Of a stretch of DNA of 64,000 nt, positions 1-7,634 are shown in pieces. Position 1 is the stretch's first letter. Every line of letters starts with the position of its first letter. The position numbers and the translations under genes are program-made. The stretch lies in NCBI RefSeq assembly GCF_020523925.1, contig NZ_JAJAPW010000003.1:186001-250000 (forward strand). The letters run 5' to 3'. Source of the stretch: Neotamlana laminarinivorans. GTDB taxonomy: Bacteria > Bacteroidota > Bacteroidia > Flavobacteriales > Flavobacteriaceae. The notes below the pieces were generated by a model. That model ran no database searches. It had not been told where the DNA came from and saw only the letters and a list, made by a program, of their open reading frames with translations.

Positions 1-1050
1 GAAATTCATGCATGCCAACGAAAAACGCTAGAAACTCTATTCGAACATATATCAAGAAACGGTCAAATTCCATCAAACGTTCGTATTAAAGATAATGTTC
101 CAGATTATTCTGGAGTAGGAGGAATATGTTCCATAGATAGTGGTATTTGGGTAGTTATAGCCTTTTACGAGTATGTAAATGTTACAAAAGACATTAAATT
201 TTTAAGAAAATATATAAATGATATAAAAGAAACCATGCGATGGTTAGGTGCACACGATAGTAATAACGATGCACTATTAGAAATTCCTGAAGCTGGAGAC
301 TGGACAGATTTATTTGGTGGAAGCTATAATATTTTATATGATGAAATTTTGTGGTACCGCTCCAATGTATGTTTTGGACGTATGTTAGAAATGCTAGGAG
401 AATACGAAGAAGCTGGAGAATACATTCGTTGGTCTCAAGTTATTAAAAAAGAAATCTTACAAAACTTCTGGCCATCAACACAGCAGAAACTATTTCAATC
501 GGTTTCTTTTGCCGAACGTCAATTCACACTAGGAGATACATCATATTTAATAGCACAAACAACACCATTCGATTTTAGCTGGCGTTGCGATGTTTTTGGA
601 AATGTATTAGCCTTTTTACACGGAACTATAGATTCTGAAAAAGCACACGAAACCTTTAAATTTATGCTAGGTGTTGGGGTTAACGATCCGTTTCCAGTAT
701 CAAATGTGTATCCAGTAGTAACACCCGGCGATCCAGACTGGAGGCCATACTATACTGTAAACCTTTTAAATTTACCAAACCACTACCATAACGGAGGTAT
801 TTGGCCTTTTGTAGGTGGTTTTTGGGTAAAGTTTATAAACAAATTAGGTTTAAAAGATGTGGCAATTTCCGAGCTTCATAAACTAGCTTTAATAAATAAA
901 GAAGGTTTAACAGAAGAGTGGGAGTTTACTGAATGGGCGCATGGTATTACAGGAAAAGCTATGGGTAAAGCCTATCAAGCGTGGTCGGCAGCACAGTATA
1001 TTTCTGCTTGTCACGATCTAAAAATTATAAACAGAAAAACTAAAATTTAA
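1..1050 (+). CDS. GH100 / glycogen-debranching-like (alpha/alpha)6 glycosidase, 5' truncated by window edge
   Basis: The frame is open from base 1, so the gene begins upstream and only the last 349 codons are visible. The visible part looks like an (alpha/alpha)6-barrel glycosidase of the amylo-alpha-1,6-glucosidase or neutral invertase (GH100) type: DSGIWVV near the left edge, EAGDWTD, FDFSWRCDVFGN, and YHNGGIWPFVGGFWVKF followed by EEWEFTEW. The acidic residues in the GDWTD and EEWEF segments are candidate catalytic positions (inference). Only 4 nt separate it from the downstream sucrose-phosphate-synthase-like glycosyltransferase, so the two are almost certainly co-transcribed. A role in making or breaking a sucrose- or glucoside-type compatible solute is inferred. 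Family confidence is good for the fold, weak for the substrate. Confidence 0.7.
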   Translation, partial: EIHACQRKTLETLFEHISRNGQIPSNVRIKDNVPDYSGVGGICSIDSGIWVVIAFYEYVNVTKDIKFLRKYINDIKETMRWLGAHDSNNDALLEIPEAGDWTDLFGGSYNILYDEILWYRSNVCFGRMLEMLGEYEEAGEYIRWSQVIKKEILQNFWPSTQQKLFQSVSFAERQFTLGDTSYLIAQTTPFDFSWRCDVFGNVLAFLHGTIDSEKAHETFKFMLGVGVNDPFPVSNVYPVVTPGDPDWRPYYTVNLLNLPNHYHNGGIWPFVGGFWVKFINKLGLKDVAISELHKLALINKEGLTEEWEFTEWAHGITGKAMGKAYQAWSAAQYISACHDLKIINRKTKI

Positions 1051-1054
1051 AACT

Positions 1055-2332
1055 ATGAAATCAATATTAATGATATCCTTACACGGATATGTAGGAGCAA
1101 ATGCCGAATTAGGTAAACCAGATACAGGAGGACAAGTAGTTTACGTTTTAGAACTCGCTGAACGATTTAGTCGTTTAGGCAAAAAAGTAGATTTAGTTAC
1201 GCGTCAATTTGAAGATCAACCAGAATATGATCATGTAGACGAAAATTATAGTGTATGGCGTATACCTTTTGGCGGTAAAAAGTTTATTCGTAAGGAAGAT
1301 ATGCACGATCACCTAAAAAAGTTTGTAACCAATTGCCTTGCAGCTATAAAAAAAGAACGTAAACGTTACGATGTTGTGTACTCGCACTACTGGGATGCTG
1401 GTTGGGCAGGACAGAAAATAGCAGAAGAACTTGGTATATCGCACGTTCATACTCCGCACTCTCTAGGTTGGTGGAAACAGCATACTATGGGTAGCGATAT
1501 GGACGAAAAAGAAATGGAAGAAAAATACCGTTTTAAAGAACGTATTCGTAAGGAGTATTTTGTGTATCAAATGTGCAATTATGTTATTGCAACTACATTA
1601 CCTCAGGTAGATTTGTTAACACAACAATATGATGTTTTGCCACGTAATTGCGGAATGATTCCTCCAGGAATAGACGAAAATCGTTTCTTTCCAGTACCAA
1701 CCAAAGAAAACGATAAAATTAGAGCCAAATACGATATACACCCTACCGATATTTTAGCGTTAGGCAGAATGGCTCATAACAAAGGTTACGATTTACTAAT
1801 TAAATCTTTACCAACAGTTTTCGAGCTTTGTCCGGAAGCACGCTTGGTAGCAGCCATTGGTGGCGATAGCTCAAAACAAGACGATAAAGGTGTTGAGGGA
1901 TTAAAAAAAATTGCAGGAGAATTAGGCGTTTTAGATAAAATTACTTGGAAAAGTTATGTAGCAGACGAAGATTTAGCAAACGTTTACCGAGCAGCAAATA
2001 TATTTGCAATGCCATCGCGTTATGAACCTTTTGGTATGGTAGCTATCGAGGCTATGGCTTGCGGTACACCAAGTGTGGTAACGGTACATGGTGGTTTATA
2101 CGATTTAATTGATTTTGGAAATCAAGCCTTATTTGCAGATCCGCACAGACCAACAGAGTTTGGAGCAATGATGGCTATGCCGCTGTTATATCCTAAATTA
2201 AGAAACGAACTTTCGGTAGAGGGCGCTCGTTTTGCACGTCGTAATTTTGGATGGACAGGTATTGCCAAGCGAATGATAGAAGTATTTAATAGTTCTATTA
2301 ACCAAAGAACCATGGAATCAAATATATTTTAA
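1055..2332 (+). CDS. GT4 glycosyltransferase, sucrose-phosphate-synthase/mannosylfructose-phosphate-synthase-like
   Basis: 425 aa, GT-B fold. The N-terminal part has the PDTGGQVVYVLELA segment typical of sucrose- and mannosylfructose-phosphate synthases, then HTPHSLGWWK. The C-terminal nucleotide-sugar domain has LGRMAHNKGYDLLIK and the E-x7-E motif in YEPFGMVAIEAMACGTPSV (about residues 324-342). There is no C-terminal sucrose-phosphatase domain, so any phosphate would have to be removed by another protein. It lies 4 nt after the GH100-like gene and ends before the hairpin at 2356-2381, so it is the last gene of that operon. Likely product: a non-reducing disaccharide or glycosyl-glycerate solute; substrate not readable from sequence. 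Confidence 0.8.
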   Translation: MKSILMISLHGYVGANAELGKPDTGGQVVYVLELAERFSRLGKKVDLVTRQFEDQPEYDHVDENYSVWRIPFGGKKFIRKEDMHDHLKKFVTNCLAAIKKERKRYDVVYSHYWDAGWAGQKIAEELGISHVHTPHSLGWWKQHTMGSDMDEKEMEEKYRFKERIRKEYFVYQMCNYVIATTLPQVDLLTQQYDVLPRNCGMIPPGIDENRFFPVPTKENDKIRAKYDIHPTDILALGRMAHNKGYDLLIKSLPTVFELCPEARLVAAIGGDSSKQDDKGVEGLKKIAGELGVLDKITWKSYVADEDLANVYRAANIFAMPSRYEPFGMVAIEAMACGTPSVVTVHGGLYDLIDFGNQALFADPHRPTEFGAMMAMPLLYPKLRNELSVEGARFARRNFGWTGIAKRMIEVFNSSINQRTMESNIF

Positions 2333-2355
2333 ATTCAAAAAAATATTCAATATGC

Positions 2356-2390
2356 AAAACCATGACATTCGTCATGGTTTTTTCTTTTTT
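2356..2390 (+). terminator. Rho-independent terminator of the GT4 operon, overlapping the hemN operator
   Basis: An 11-bp perfect stem, AAAACCATGAC with GTCATGGTTTT (2356-2366 and 2371-2381), closes an ATTC loop and runs into a T-rich tract. It sits 24 nt after the GT4 stop. Its apex is the TGACATTCGTCA palindrome proposed as the FNR-type site of hemN. Confidence 0.8.
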
Positions 2391-2405
2391 CTAGATTTAG
2401 TTTTG
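2363..2405 (+). promoter_or_regulatory. hemN promoter: FNR-type box plus TAnnTTTG box
   Basis: TGACATTCGTCA at 2363-2374 is followed after exactly 23 nt by TAGTTTTG (2398-2405), a full match to the Bacteroidota -7 consensus. The expected start of transcription is about 2410, 12 nt before the hemN ATG, with the palindrome centred near -41.5. The same geometry recurs at four other promoters in this window. Oxygen control of hemN by FNR-family proteins is known in other bacteria. Confidence 0.7.
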
Positions 2406-2421
2406 GCTTAAATTATTAGGT

Positions 2422-3789
2422 ATGAGCCAAAAACATTTAATTAAAAAGTATAATATTCCTGGGCCAAGGTATACAAGTTATCCAACAGTACCTTTCTGGG
2501 ATAATAATACCTTTAGCTTAAAACAATGGAAACACTCTGTAAAACAAGTATTTAGTCAAAGTAATGTTGCAGAGGGTATAAGTCTTTATATTCATTTGCC
2601 TTTTTGCGAAAGCTTATGCACATTTTGTGGTTGTAATAAGCGTATTACTAAACGTCACGAAGTAGAATCGCCTTATATAACTGCCATATTAAAGGAGTGG
2701 GATTTATACTGCGAACTTTTCGATGAAAAACCTATTATAAAAGAATTACATTTAGGTGGTGGTACACCTACTTTTTTTTCGCCATTAAACTTAAATCGGT
2801 TAATAAACGGTATAACTCGTAAAGCTATTTTAGCCGATAATTATGAGTTTAGTTTTGAAGGGCATCCTAATAATACAACAGAAGCACATTTATTAACCTT
2901 GTTTAATTTAGGGTTTAAGCGTGTTAGTTTTGGCGTTCAAGACTATAATGATGCTGTGCAAAAAGCAATACACAGAATTCAGCCATTTAAAAACGTAAAA
3001 CGGGTTACCGAAATGGCTAGAACTATAGGTTATACAAGTGTAGGACACGATATTATTTTCGGACTTCCTTTTCAAACAGTAGACCATATTCGAGAAACTA
3101 TTGCCAAAACAAGACAGTTAAAACCAGATAGAATTGCATTTTATAGTTATGCTCACACACCATGGATAAAAGGTAATGGGCAACGTGGTTTTAACGAAAA
3201 TAACTTGCCAAAAGCAGAAGAAAAACGTTTACAATATGAAATTGGAAAAGTATTGTTGGCCGATGCAGGATATTCTGAAATAGGTATGGACCATTTTGCA
3301 TTACCAAACGATTCACTTTATACAGCAATGACAAACCAAAAATTACATAGAAATTTTATGGGTTACACGGCATCAAAAACTAAAATGATGATTGGCTTAG
3401 GTGTATCATCTATTAGCGATAGTTGGTATGGGTTTTCTCAAAATGTAAAAGGCATTGAGGAATATTATCATTTATTAGAATATAATATAATACCTGTATT
3501 TCGTGGTCACATTTTAAATGAAGAAGACTTAGTAATTAGGCAGCACATACTTAATTTAATGTGCCATTATAAAACCTCTTGGAGCAATAATAATTTAACT
3601 TTTAAAAGTTTAGATAGCACCATAAATAAACTGTCTGAAATGTTAAAAGATGAGTTAGTTGTAATTGAAAATAATACACTTAAAATTACAAAACAAGGAA
3701 AGCCTTTTGTGCGTAATGTTTGTATGGCTTTCGATGTGTTATTGCAAGAAAAACAACCCCAAAAACAGTTGTTTTCCATGACAATTTAA
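2422..3789 (+). CDS. hemN: Oxygen-independent coproporphyrinogen III oxidase (HemN)
   Basis: 455 aa, the usual HemN length. It is a radical-SAM enzyme that decarboxylates coproporphyrinogen III to protoporphyrinogen IX without oxygen, in the cytoplasm. The N-terminus has the HemN signature PGPRYTSYPTVPFW. The cluster motif is C62-x3-C66-x2-C69 followed by C71, which separates true HemN from HemW-type proteins. GGGTP (SAM binding), the GHDIIFGLP segment and a HemN C-terminal domain follow. It is a single-gene unit between the GT4 terminator and the Usp gene. Its promoter carries the FNR-type box described at 2363, which fits use under low oxygen. Confidence 0.95.
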   Translation: MSQKHLIKKYNIPGPRYTSYPTVPFWDNNTFSLKQWKHSVKQVFSQSNVAEGISLYIHLPFCESLCTFCGCNKRITKRHEVESPYITAILKEWDLYCELFDEKPIIKELHLGGGTPTFFSPLNLNRLINGITRKAILADNYEFSFEGHPNNTTEAHLLTLFNLGFKRVSFGVQDYNDAVQKAIHRIQPFKNVKRVTEMARTIGYTSVGHDIIFGLPFQTVDHIRETIAKTRQLKPDRIAFYSYAHTPWIKGNGQRGFNENNLPKAEEKRLQYEIGKVLLADAGYSEIGMDHFALPNDSLYTAMTNQKLHRNFMGYTASKTKMMIGLGVSSISDSWYGFSQNVKGIEEYYHLLEYNIIPVFRGHILNEEDLVIRQHILNLMCHYKTSWSNNNLTFKSLDSTINKLSEMLKDELVVIENNTLKITKQGKPFVRNVCMAFDVLLQEKQPQKQLFSMTI

Positions 3790-3876
3790 ACGTTAATTCT
3801 CTTTAAAAAAAGCTAAAAATTTTGTACCTTAATGTAATAAAACAACAAAAAATAAAACCCCTAAAAATATAATACC

Positions 3877-4707
3877 ATGAAAAAAATTATTGTACCTATC
3901 GACTTTTCAATTTATTCAGAATATGCACTAGAAGCTGCAGCTACAATGGCAAAGCAAAACAATGGTGAAGTTTTAGCAATACATATGCTAGAATTGTCTG
4001 AAGCCGTTTTAACAAAAGATGGATTCGAGCAAAACCAGGAAGCCATTTTTTATTTAAAATTAGCAGAAAAAAAGTTTAAAGAATTCTTGCAAAAAGATTA
4101 TTTACAAGGAGTTCGTGTAACACCAATTGTAAAGCATTTTAAAGTATTTAGTGAAATAAGTGATGTTGCCGAAGACCACAGCGCCGATTTAATAATTATG
4201 GGATCGCATGGCTCTAGCGGTATTTCAGAAATTTTTGTTGGTAGTAATACCGAAAAAGTGGTAAGACACTCAAACATACCTGTACTAGTATTAAAAGATG
4301 ATATAAAAATAGAAGGATTTAAAAAAGTACTTTTTGCTACAGATTTTTCAAGCGAATCTGTTGAGGTGTATAAAAAAGCTTTAGCAAAATTTGAAGCTTT
4401 AAATGTTGAGGTTAACTTATTATACGTAAATACACCAAGCCGTTTTTTAACCTCAAAAGAAATGAGAGAAAAAGTAGCCAATTTTTTAACCGAAGCAGAG
4501 GGCAACACAAACCGTATGGCAAATACAAGTTTTGTTTCTAACTATTCTGTTGAGGCCGGTATTTTAAACCAAGCTAGCGAAATTAATGCCGATTTAATTG
4601 CAGTAGCAACACATGGTAGAAAAGGAATTGCTCACTTTTTAGAAGGAAGTATTTCTGAAGATGTTGCAAACCACGCTGTTTTACCAGTAATGACTTTTAA
4701 AATTTAA
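3877..4707 (+). CDS. Tandem-domain universal stress protein (UspA family)
   Basis: 276 aa, two Usp domains (about 1-142 and 150-276). The first begins KKIIVPIDFS and has the ATP-binding pattern G-x2-G-x9-G-S in GSHGSSGISEIFVGS. The second has ATFSS-like and ATHGRKGIAHFLEGS segments, with the first Gly replaced by Ala. Such proteins are cytoplasmic and act in stress and low-oxygen survival; a specific role cannot be read here. It lies alone, 87 nt after hemN, and ends before a clear terminator. No FNR-type box was found upstream, in contrast to the related protein at 22266. Confidence 0.88.
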   Translation: MKKIIVPIDFSIYSEYALEAAATMAKQNNGEVLAIHMLELSEAVLTKDGFEQNQEAIFYLKLAEKKFKEFLQKDYLQGVRVTPIVKHFKVFSEISDVAEDHSADLIIMGSHGSSGISEIFVGSNTEKVVRHSNIPVLVLKDDIKIEGFKKVLFATDFSSESVEVYKKALAKFEALNVEVNLLYVNTPSRFLTSKEMREKVANFLTEAEGNTNRMANTSFVSNYSVEAGILNQASEINADLIAVATHGRKGIAHFLEGSISEDVANHAVLPVMTFKI

Positions 4708-4737
4708 TAACTAAATAAATATATTAAACTAGAAAAG

Positions 4738-4768
4738 AGGTTAACCTTAATGGGTTAGCCTTTTTTTT
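4738..4768 (+). terminator. Rho-independent terminator after usp
   Basis: AGGTTAACC (4738-4746) pairs with GGTTAGCCT (4753-4761, one G-U) around the loop TTAATG, followed by eight T. It lies 31 nt after the Usp stop. Confidence 0.85.
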
Positions 4769-4863
4769 GTGGTATTTTTTTTATATTTAACTTTCCTGAT
4801 ATTTGGGTGTTGTGCATAATTTAGAAAACACTAACTTTCGACTAACTTAAATAATCTATCAAG

Positions 4864-5793
4864 ATGAATTGGAAAGATACTAGAGATTGGATTTATAAAA
4901 ACCTTTTTTGGATACTAATAATCGTTTCAATATTAATATTGTGGTTATCTAGTTCGATTACAAACGTATGGTGGAATAGTATACTGGAAAAAGCAGGAAT
5001 AGCCATTCTATCTTCAGGTGTATTTGCTTCTGTATTAAAATCAATACAATTTACAGGAATATTCAAAGATGAAGTTAGTAAAGTAATGTTAGAAACTGAT
5101 TTCATAAAAAACAGAAGAGATTTACCTGAATTATGGAGTAAAATATCTAAAATTATTTATGATAGAAAATTTAAAAAAATAAGCAAAGATTTAGAACAAA
5201 TAATTTTAGATAACTATTTCCCAACCAATTCTAAATACTATTATAAAGACTATTTCGTTACAATAAATATTGAAAAAATAGATAAAGACTTTAATATTTT
5301 TTACACTCAAACATGTACCTATGATGTAATTGTAGCCAAAAATGAAGATGATATAACTCTGACATTAGAAACAACAATTACCCAACAAGATGATGTTGAA
5401 AGCTCTAGTATAATAAATGAGCTTGAATATTTTAAAGTTAATGGTAATGAACAAAAAACAAAAGAAGACCCTGAAACTGTAGACGATAAAAACTTTTCAA
5501 GATATTTTATGGATATAAAAGGTAAAGGACCTCATAAAGTTGAGTCAAAATACAAGAGAAGATATTCTCTTAAAAATGAGAATTATAAATTATTTAGATT
5601 AAATCATTTCACTAAAAATATGGATGTAGCAATAAGTTACCCTAAAAATGTTTGTGTTTCATTCTTCAATATAGGCTTAATTAAAAAATTTGAGCATGTG
5701 CATGTAGAATTTGAAAATCAAATTCATAGAAAGCATAGAAAAAGCTTGATTTTCCCAAAGCAAGGATTTGGCATGAGTTTTGAGAAGAAATAA
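4864..5793 (+). CDS. Unknown two-TM membrane-anchored protein
   Basis: 309 aa. Not recognised as a named family. Two hydrophobic segments lie at the N-terminus (about residues 12-31 and 42-62), separated by a short loop. A basic/charged linker follows (FKDEVSKVMLETDFIKNR), then about 220 residues that look beta-rich and lack catalytic motifs I can name. The topology (two TM helices plus a soluble beta-rich domain) resembles the plan of membrane effectors in bacterial antiviral systems such as Cap15. However, there is no cyclase or signalling partner next to it, and it is longer than Cap15. It is the first gene of an AT-rich accessory patch. The start is the first ATG, giving a natural N-terminal anchor. 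Confidence 0.6.
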   Translation: MNWKDTRDWIYKNLFWILIIVSILILWLSSSITNVWWNSILEKAGIAILSSGVFASVLKSIQFTGIFKDEVSKVMLETDFIKNRRDLPELWSKISKIIYDRKFKKISKDLEQIILDNYFPTNSKYYYKDYFVTINIEKIDKDFNIFYTQTCTYDVIVAKNEDDITLTLETTITQQDDVESSSIINELEYFKVNGNEQKTKEDPETVDDKNFSRYFMDIKGKGPHKVESKYKRRYSLKNENYKLFRLNHFTKNMDVAISYPKNVCVSFFNIGLIKKFEHVHVEFENQIHRKHRKSLIFPKQGFGMSFEKK

Positions 5794-5869
5794 ATAAAAG
5801 TTAATTAATTGACTTTATTGAAATATTATCCTATATTTGATTATCAATATTAACCTAAATATTAATATT

Positions 5870-5908
5870 ATGAAAACTGAAAGAAAAGGAATAGACGAAT
5901 TATCTTAA
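5870..5908 (+). pseudogene. Possible truncated leader-like peptide (MKTERKGIDELS)
   Basis: A 12-codon reading frame begins at an ATG preceded by an A/T-rich leader and stops at TAA (5906-5908). The same frame then stays open for 33 further codons to 6010, beginning EKFNFLIKN. The stop could be a TTA-to-TAA change, which would restore ...GIDELSLEKF.... That string has the look of a short peptide leader (compare 'natural product precursor' leaders with ELS-x-E-x-F/M). A terminator hairpin lies 36 nt downstream, inside the extended frame, so the transcription unit is tiny. This could equally be chance coding; it rests on pattern recognition only. Confidence 0.25.
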
Positions 5909-5943
5909 GAGAAATTTAATTTTCTTATTAAGAATTGTTATAT

Positions 5944-5972
5944 AAGCTTATCAAATTTTGATAGGCTTTTTT
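5944..5972 (+). terminator. Rho-independent terminator
   Basis: AAGCTTATCA (5944-5953) pairs with TGATAGGCTT (5959-5968, one G-U) around the loop AATTT, followed by a run of T to 5972. It ends the short unit that starts near 5870, or the gene at 4864. Confidence 0.75.
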
Positions 5973-5999
5973 CATTCTTAAAAAACTATATACAAACAC

Positions 6000-6422
6000 G
6001 TTGTAATTAATTCTGAAAAAAGAAAGTTTAAAAGAGTATTTACATAACTTGACTAACAAAGAACTCGCTTTCTTCTATAAATATCGTCGGAATGAATTTA
6101 TGCCAGAATCTCAAGCAAAAATTCAATCTGAATTAAAAAATAGAGGTTTGACAAACTCCGAAATTGCGAAACTGACTACACCTGTTGGATAAACGGAATT
6201 GGAAAACTGTCCAAGATGTGGTTCCAGGAATTTTAAAGAAATAAAAGAGACCGAACTCCGAACGACAAAATATGGAGGATACGAAGTGGAAATTAGTTTG
6301 CGGAAATTTAGAATCTGTGCATATAATCCAAAAATGGATAAACCAATTAATTGGAAAGTACGATTAAACAGGTTCCTTGGAAAATACTCATGGACTAAAC
6401 TGAAATAAAAACTAATTACAAC
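6000..6422. repeat. 10-bp inverted repeat bracketing a decayed gene
   Basis: GTTGTAATTA at 6000-6009 and its exact reverse complement TAATTACAAC at 6413-6422 enclose the pseudogene at 6013-6408, just outside its first and last codons. A related CGTTATAAAA lies at the next junction (about 6538), directly before the small membrane protein gene. This looks like the boundaries of an exchangeable one-gene unit. No integrase or transposase is present. Confidence 0.5.
6013..6408 (+). pseudogene. Decayed zinc-ribbon small protein (start lost, internal stop, one Cys lost)
   Basis: Two coding stretches in the same frame are separated by one TAA (6190-6192). The first reads LKKESLKEYLHNLTNKELA... to ...IAKLTTPVG, the second ...ENCPRCGSRNFKEIKE to ...KYSWTKLK. 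Together they give a 131-residue protein: a helical N-terminal half with a YRRNEFMPESQ segment and a C-terminal zinc ribbon. Three marks of decay are visible. The expected ATG is CTG (6013). A stop splits the two halves. The second half of the ribbon reads FRIC where a CxxC pair is expected; a TGT-to-TTT change would explain it. A TTG at 6199 could in principle start the second half alone (69 aa), but the frame continuity argues for one dead gene. Function unknown. Confidence 0.6.
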
Positions 6423-6560
6423 AATGGGTTTAATTCATTGCGATTGAATTCCTAATCGGAATTCAACGCTTATTTGTTATCTTTAGGCTACGGCGGAAAA
6501 TCATAGCTGATTTTTCATAACGAGACATACGTAAAACCGTTATAAAATTTTAATCAAACT
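6423..6560. other. Structured intergenic spacer, cassette-junction-like
   Basis: No gene is seen. The stretch holds two strong hairpins: TTGAATTCC/GGAATTCAA around TAATC (about 6445-6467), and GAAAATCA/TGATTTTTC around TAGC (about 6496-6516). It also carries AATG...CATT near its left end. It separates the decayed zinc-ribbon gene from the next gene and resembles structured spacers that I recall between accessory genes in Flavobacteriaceae (recall, not verified). Confidence 0.4.
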
Positions 6561-6561
6561 A

Positions 6562-6837
6562 TTGAGAATTGTTAAAAACATATTGCTTTTCCAAAGAAAA
6601 ATTTTCTTTATATCTTACTTTTTAGCGCTGTCACTTGCTTTAATAATTAAAGCAAGTCATCAAATAATTGGAGTATTCTATTTAATGATATCTACATTTG
6701 TTCATTTATTTGTTTATGATATATTAAACAGTAATCAATATTATTATTACTTCAATTTAGGATTAAATAAAACGAAATTATGGATTTCAACATTTGTTAT
6801 TGGATTAATTAATTTTATTATTTTAAGTGTAATATGA
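6562..6837 (+). CDS. Small three-TM membrane protein, partner of the adjacent ABC ATPase
   Basis: 91 aa, start TTG, chosen because it lies at the beginning of the open frame and no ATG precedes the first hydrophobic segment. Three hydrophobic segments lie at about residues 14-34, 37-58 and 72-91; the last runs to the C-terminus. The stop overlaps the start of the ABC ATPase gene (ATGA, 6834-6837), so the two are translationally coupled. It is too short for a usual ABC permease, so it may be a minimal permease, a remnant of a longer one, or an accessory anchor. Family not recognised. Confidence 0.55.
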   Translation: MRIVKNILLFQRKIFFISYFLALSLALIIKASHQIIGVFYLMISTFVHLFVYDILNSNQYYYYFNLGLNKTKLWISTFVIGLINFIILSVI

Positions 6838-7505
6838 ACAATCTTCATGTCGATAGTATTACTAAATCTTACAATAATAAAGTTGTATTAAGTGATGTGT
6901 TTCTGTTTTGTGAAAAAGGAGAAATTAAAGGACTTATTGGACGAAATGGTTCTGGAAAATCAACTCTTCTAAAAATTATTTTTGGAACTGAAAAAGCAGA
7001 TAGTAAATTTGTTAAAATTGGAGGCAAAGTCATAAAAAATCTATCTGATGGAAGAAATTTAATTAACTATTTACCTCAAGATAGTTTCTTGCCCAATAAC
7101 ATTTCAATAAAATCATTAATATACTTATTCCTTGACAATAAGAATAGAAAAGTAGTATTGGAAAACGAATATGTAAAACCATTATTAAATAAAAAAAAAC
7201 AAAATTTATCAGGTGGAGAAATAAGAATAATTGAAATATTACTAATTATTCACTCAAAGGCAGAATTTATATTACTTGATGAACCTTTTAATGGGGTTAG
7301 TCCGATTGTAAAAGAGTATATTGTTAAATACATTAAAAAATTAAAATTAACCAAAGGCTATATTATAACTGATCACGATTATGAAAATGTAATAAATTTA
7401 GCGGATAGCATTGTATATTTACAAAACGGATTTTTAAAACAAATTAATGAAGAAAGTGAATTAATAGAATTAGGATATATAACTAAAAACTACTTACAAC
7501 ACTAA
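6834..7505 (+). CDS. ABC transporter ATP-binding protein
   Basis: 223 aa, a single nucleotide-binding domain. Walker A GRNGSGKST (about residues 37-45), Q-loop in YLPQD, signature LSGGE, Walker B FILLDEPFNG, H-loop ITDHDYEN. All catalytic motifs are intact, so the protein should be active. It overlaps the small membrane protein gene by 4 nt and has no full-length permease beside it. The substrate is unknown; peptide export or immunity is one possibility given the leader-like peptide upstream, but that link is weak. The Walker A and signature sequences are closest in style to LptB/export-type ATPases. Confidence 0.85.
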   Translation: MNNLHVDSITKSYNNKVVLSDVFLFCEKGEIKGLIGRNGSGKSTLLKIIFGTEKADSKFVKIGGKVIKNLSDGRNLINYLPQDSFLPNNISIKSLIYLFLDNKNRKVVLENEYVKPLLNKKKQNLSGGEIRIIEILLIIHSKAEFILLDEPFNGVSPIVKEYIVKYIKKLKLTKGYIITDHDYENVINLADSIVYLQNGFLKQINEESELIELGYITKNYLQH

Positions 7506-7634
7506 ATATAATAGCTTATTGCTAGTTTTATCTTAATTACAAAAAATCATTACCCATATTCTATTTGGCTTATATTTGTTATTTTATCTACTAAATTACA
7601 CCACAAACATTACACAAAACAGTGCTAACCTAAA

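Noticed and set aside
3782-3824. FNR-type promoter for the Usp gene at 3877
   Set aside because: AAATTTTG is near a -7 box, but no TGAY-n4-RTCA palindrome is found at the 23-nt distance.
4098-4508. 136-codon open frame on the minus strand within the first Usp gene
   Set aside because: It is antisense to a fully conserved Usp gene and has no family features; a shadow frame.
4864-5793. CBASS Cap15-type effector call for the two-TM protein
   Set aside because: No cGAS/DncV-like cyclase or other signalling gene lies next to it and its length does not fit; kept as unknown.
6199-6408. A stand-alone 69-aa zinc-ribbon protein starting at TTG
   Set aside because: The frame continues upstream through a single stop into related coding sequence, the second CxxC is broken, and no ribosome-binding site is visible; read as the end of a pseudogene.
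6411-6560. Integron attC site
   Set aside because: Core GTTRRRY and RYYYAAC sites do not match at the junctions, and no integron integrase is in the window.
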